Under the pieces are notes generated by a model. That model made no database searches. It saw nothing but the letters and a program-made list of their open reading frames with translations, and was not told where the DNA came from. This document shows positions 61,514 through 64,000 of a DNA stretch of 64,000 bases, one piece after another. A program made the translations under genes and the position numbers. This stretch comes from Butyrivibrio sp. XPD2002 (GTDB lineage: Bacteria > Bacillota > Clostridia > Lachnospirales > Lachnospiraceae). Position 1 is the first letter of the stretch. Each line of letters opens with the position of its first letter. The stretch is from the NCBI RefSeq assembly GCF_000423945.1, contig NZ_AUIY01000004.1, positions 1-64,000 on the forward strand, read 5' to 3'.

Positions 61514-62494
61514 ATGAGAATCGGAAAAGTAACTGAGAGCGTACTTAAACGCTCAGTACTAAAGATAATTAAAAGCGATTCTATAAAGGAAAGCGCAGCT
61601 GCTAAATCAGACTGCGCTTCTTCTATAGATGAAAGCGGAGAAAAGCTGCTGTCCTCTGTCGCCACCTTTGCGGTTAATTCGGAGGATGCAGGTTACTACG
61701 CTCTTCACAATGCAGCAAATAATATATTCTGCGCGGGTGGAAAGCCAATAATGGCAGTTATAAGCATATTGCTGCCTGCGGAGGCCGAAGAAGCAGAGCT
61801 TAAGAATATAATGAGAAGCGCCGTAAGTGCTGCCAATGACCTTGGAATAGCTATTGATGGCGGACATACAGAGGTCAGTGATGCGGTAAAAAGACCTGTT
61901 ATTACAGTCACAGTGACAGGAAAAGAAATACTTCCCATAGCAATCCCGAAAGCAAAAGCTAAATCCGGTATGGATATAGTCATGACAAAGTGGGTGGCGG
62001 TAGAAGGAACTGCGATCCTTGCAAAGGAAAAGGCATTAGAGCTTAAGGACAGACTTCCTGACTACATGATAAGACAGGCGCAGGATTTTAAAGAGCTCAT
62101 ATCCGTAAAAGAGGATTCTGAAATCGCTATAAACGCAGGAGCAGCCTATCTTCATGACGTCTCAATGGGCGGAATATTCGCAGCTCTTTGGGATATAGCT
62201 GAGAGAGCGGGCTGCGGTATGGAGGTTGACCTTAAGAAGATTCCCATAAGACAGGAGACTGTTGAGATAACCAATAATCTTGGTGTTAATCCCTATCAGC
62301 TGGTTTCAGGAGGAGCACTTCTTTTAATAGCTTCTGATGGTGATGCGGTAGTAAGGACTCTTGAGGATAAGGGAATTAGTGCCTGTGTGATAGGTATTAC
62401 GACTGATAAAAATGACCGTATCATCAGAAATGAAGATGAAACAAGATACCTTGATAAGCCTCAGGCAGATGAACTGGTGAGATTTATGGTATAA
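61514..62494 (+). CDS. AIR-synthase / HypE-like protein
   Basis: A 326-residue protein of the PurM-like ATP-binding superfamily. The N-terminal AIRS half contains HNAANNIFCAGGKPIMAV and GIAIDGGHTEVSD. The C-terminal half contains MGGIFAALWDIAERAGCGME and NPYQLVSGGALLL. It is closest in layout to HypE, which makes the cyanide ligand of NiFe hydrogenases, but it lacks the HypE C-terminal cysteine (it ends DELVRFMV) and no other hyp genes are near. It is probably a stand-alone homologue with another role. It begins 21 nt after the VanW gene. Confidence 0.82.
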   Translation: MRIGKVTESVLKRSVLKIIKSDSIKESAAAKSDCASSIDESGEKLLSSVATFAVNSEDAGYYALHNAANNIFCAGGKPIMAVISILLPAEAEEAELKNIMRSAVSAANDLGIAIDGGHTEVSDAVKRPVITVTVTGKEILPIAIPKAKAKSGMDIVMTKWVAVEGTAILAKEKALELKDRLPDYMIRQAQDFKELISVKEDSEIAINAGAAYLHDVSMGGIFAALWDIAERAGCGMEVDLKKIPIRQETVEITNNLGVNPYQLVSGGALLLIASDGDAVVRTLEDKGISACVIGITTDKNDRIIRNEDETRYLDKPQADELVRFMV

Positions 62495-62538
62495 TAAATG
62501 GAATATTGCTAATTAGTAGAAAGTTGGAGGAGAAGATA

Positions 62539-63027
62539 ATGGTAAACAGAGAAGAATTACTTCGCACAATTGACAAGAACAGCCGTATAGGTGTTTCTGA
62601 GCTGGCCGTACTTTTAGGCGAGCCGGAGATAGACGTCGCGAATGAGCTTCGAGCGCTTGAAGACGAAGGGATTATCTGTGGTTACCATACAATGATCGAC
62701 TGGTCTAAGACTTCTATCGACAAGGTAATGGCTCTTATCGAGGTTAAGGTTACACCTCAGAGAGGCATCGGCTTTGATTCTATTGCTGAGCGTATCTACA
62801 AGTATCCCGAAGTAACTAGTGTATATCTTATGTCAGGCGGTTTTGACCTCATGGTTATGCTTGAGGGAAAAACTCTTAAGGAGGTTGCAAGCTTTGTTAC
62901 AAACAAGCTCTCTCCGCTTGATACGGTTCTTAGCTGCTCTACACACTTCATTTTGCAGAAGTACAAGGAGCACGGAACCATTCTGACAAAAAAATATGAT
63001 GATACAAGGGAGATTATTACGCCATGA
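62539..63027 (+). CDS. Lrp/AsnC-family transcriptional regulator
   Basis: A 162-residue regulator with an N-terminal winged HTH (IDKNSRIGVSELAVLLGEPE) and a C-terminal RAM/AsnC ligand domain (VMALIEVKVTPQRGIGFDSI, VTSVYLMSGGFDLMV) that binds amino acids. GGAGG precedes ATG 62539; the in-frame upstream start has no site. Its stop overlaps the aminotransferase start as ATGA. The tight coupling suggests it controls, or senses the product of, that aminotransferase. Confidence 0.92.
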   Translation: MVNREELLRTIDKNSRIGVSELAVLLGEPEIDVANELRALEDEGIICGYHTMIDWSKTSIDKVMALIEVKVTPQRGIGFDSIAERIYKYPEVTSVYLMSGGFDLMVMLEGKTLKEVASFVTNKLSPLDTVLSCSTHFILQKYKEHGTILTKKYDDTREIITP

Positions 63028-64000
63028 GGAATCCGCTTTCAGATAAAATTGTAGACATAAAGCCCTCGGGAATACGTAAGTTTTTCGATGTTGTAAAAAC
63101 TATCGACGGCGCTATATCCCTCGGTGTTGGTGAGCCTGACTTCGATACACCGTGGCATATTCGTGATGAGGGTATTTACTCACTTGAAAAGGGTCGCACC
63201 TTTTATACATCCAATTCAGGACTGGCTGAGCTCAAGAGTGAGATCTGTAATTATTTAAAGAGAAAACAGAATACAGTATATGAACCAGGCAAACAGGTAC
63301 TTGTTACAGTCGGTGGTTCAGAGGCTATTGACCTTGCTATAAGAGCAATGATAAACCCCGGAGAAGAGGTTCTTATTCCGCAGCCAAGCTACGTATCCTA
63401 TGAGCCCTGTGCAATTTTGGCAGGAGCAAAGCCTGTGATCATAGAGCTCAAAGAGGAAAATGAATTCAGACTTACCGCTCAGGAAATTCTGGATAATGTA
63501 ACGGATAAGACAAAGCTTCTTGTCCTTCCTTTTCCTAACAATCCTACCGGTGCCATCATGGAGAGGTCTGATCTCGAGGCTATAGCAAAGGTAATAATCG
63601 AGAAGGATCTCTATGTAATATCCGATGAGATTTACAGCGAGCTCACATATACAGACAAGCACGTTTCAATCGTTGAAATACCCGGAATGTATGAGAGAAC
63701 TATCCTGATTAACGGATTCTCCAAGTCCTACGCAATGACAGGTTGGAGACTTGGCTATGCCTGTGGACCGGAGATCATCATTGAGCAGATGATCAAGATC
63801 CATCAGTTCGCTATCATGTGTGCTCCTACAACCAGCCAGTATGCTGCAGTTGAGGCGCTTAAGAACGGCGACGATGACGTTAAGATGATGAGGGATCAGT
63901 ACAATCACAGAAGAAGGTATCTGGTTCATGAGCTCAGGGATATGGGACTTCCCTGCTTTGAGCCCTTTGGAGCTTTCTATATTTTCCCTTGCATCAAGAA
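63024..64000 (+). CDS. Class I/II PLP aminotransferase (3' end beyond window)
   Basis: The first 325 codons of a fold-type I aminotransferase, cut by the right edge. It starts MRNPLSDKIVDIKPSGIRKF; SLGVGEPDFDTP, the Asn/Pro motif PFPNNPTGAIM, Asp/Tyr in ISDEIYSELTY, and the PLP lysine in NGFSKSYAMTGWRLGYA are all present. This pattern fits the aspartate/aromatic/MalY-PatB-like aminotransferases annotated as PatA/AspC in Firmicutes. The start codon overlaps the AsnC-type regulator stop (ATGA). About 60-70 residues are expected beyond the window. Confidence 0.93.
   Translation, partial: MRNPLSDKIVDIKPSGIRKFFDVVKTIDGAISLGVGEPDFDTPWHIRDEGIYSLEKGRTFYTSNSGLAELKSEICNYLKRKQNTVYEPGKQVLVTVGGSEAIDLAIRAMINPGEEVLIPQPSYVSYEPCAILAGAKPVIIELKEENEFRLTAQEILDNVTDKTKLLVLPFPNNPTGAIMERSDLEAIAKVIIEKDLYVISDEIYSELTYTDKHVSIVEIPGMYERTILINGFSKSYAMTGWRLGYACGPEIIIEQMIKIHQFAIMCAPTTSQYAAVEALKNGDDDVKMMRDQYNHRRRYLVHELRDMGLPCFEPFGAFYIFPCIK

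Overview
The window looks like chromosomal DNA of a low-to-moderate GC anaerobic Firmicute, most likely a Lachnospiraceae member related to Butyrivibrio or Pseudobutyrivibrio. This rests on the gene families and local gene orders (the yaaO-yaaR-holB-ricT-trmN6-rsmI block, an AraR / non-AraB ribulokinase / AraD block, split transketolase), on strong GGAGG ribosome-binding sites, and on many simple hairpin-plus-U terminators. Genus and species are inference. No transposase, phage gene or CRISPR array was seen.

Layout. 1-981: 3' end of a 23S rRNA, then a promoter of its own and six tRNAs (Asp, Val, Thr, Tyr, initiator Met, Phe), with no 5S gene between them. 1142-5827: HD-domain protein, ATP-type PEP carboxykinase (minus strand), a scar of decayed genes (fragments of an LplB-type sugar permease and of a sugar-binding protein fused by deletion), then a type B carboxylesterase. 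5928-12922: conserved housekeeping operon (PLP decarboxylase, guanylate-kinase-like protein, YaaR, HolB, RicT, TrmN6, RsmI, membrane-bound Mrr-like protein). 13021-20148: a small secreted protein, then L-arabinose use (AraR, ribulokinase, AraD) leading into split transketolase and ribulose-phosphate epimerase, so arabinose carbon runs directly into the non-oxidative pentose phosphate pathway. 20321-26191: zinc-finger miniprotein, LRR surface protein, O-antigen-ligase-like membrane protein, Met aminopeptidase and Met-tRNA synthetase.

26489-44755 is the most striking region: one long co-directional type IV pilus operon (major pilin, PilB, PilT, PilC, PilD, a fused PilM-PilN, PilO, three minor pilin-like proteins). 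It ends in a 2,991-residue protein that starts with a normal prepilin signal and continues as a giant multidomain adhesin: GLUG-type repeats, a long acidic linker, two beta modules, lectin-like repeats, Listeria-Bacteroides-type repeats and three CnaB/SpaA-like domains. It has no sortase motif and no C-terminal membrane anchor, so the pilin helix is its only visible attachment. I infer a retractile pilus carrying or presenting a sortase-independent adhesin.

44887-64000: lysophospholipase-like hydrolase, DUF624 membrane protein, a stand-alone MsmK/UgpC sugar-ABC ATPase with a hairpin leader, a CdaR-type regulator, TadA, a PflX-like radical SAM protein, a compact SRP RNA with a consensus promoter, a divergent AraC regulator / GH43 glycosidase pair, nicotinate phosphoribosyltransferase, an XpaC-TelA pair, galactokinase, a 36-residue membrane miniprotein, a VanW-family protein, and a HypE-like protein / AsnC regulator / aminotransferase run that is cut by the right edge. 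Repeated sugar-related functions (arabinose, GH43, galactokinase, MsmK, relics of a sugar ABC transporter) fit a plant-polysaccharide-degrading gut or rumen bacterium.
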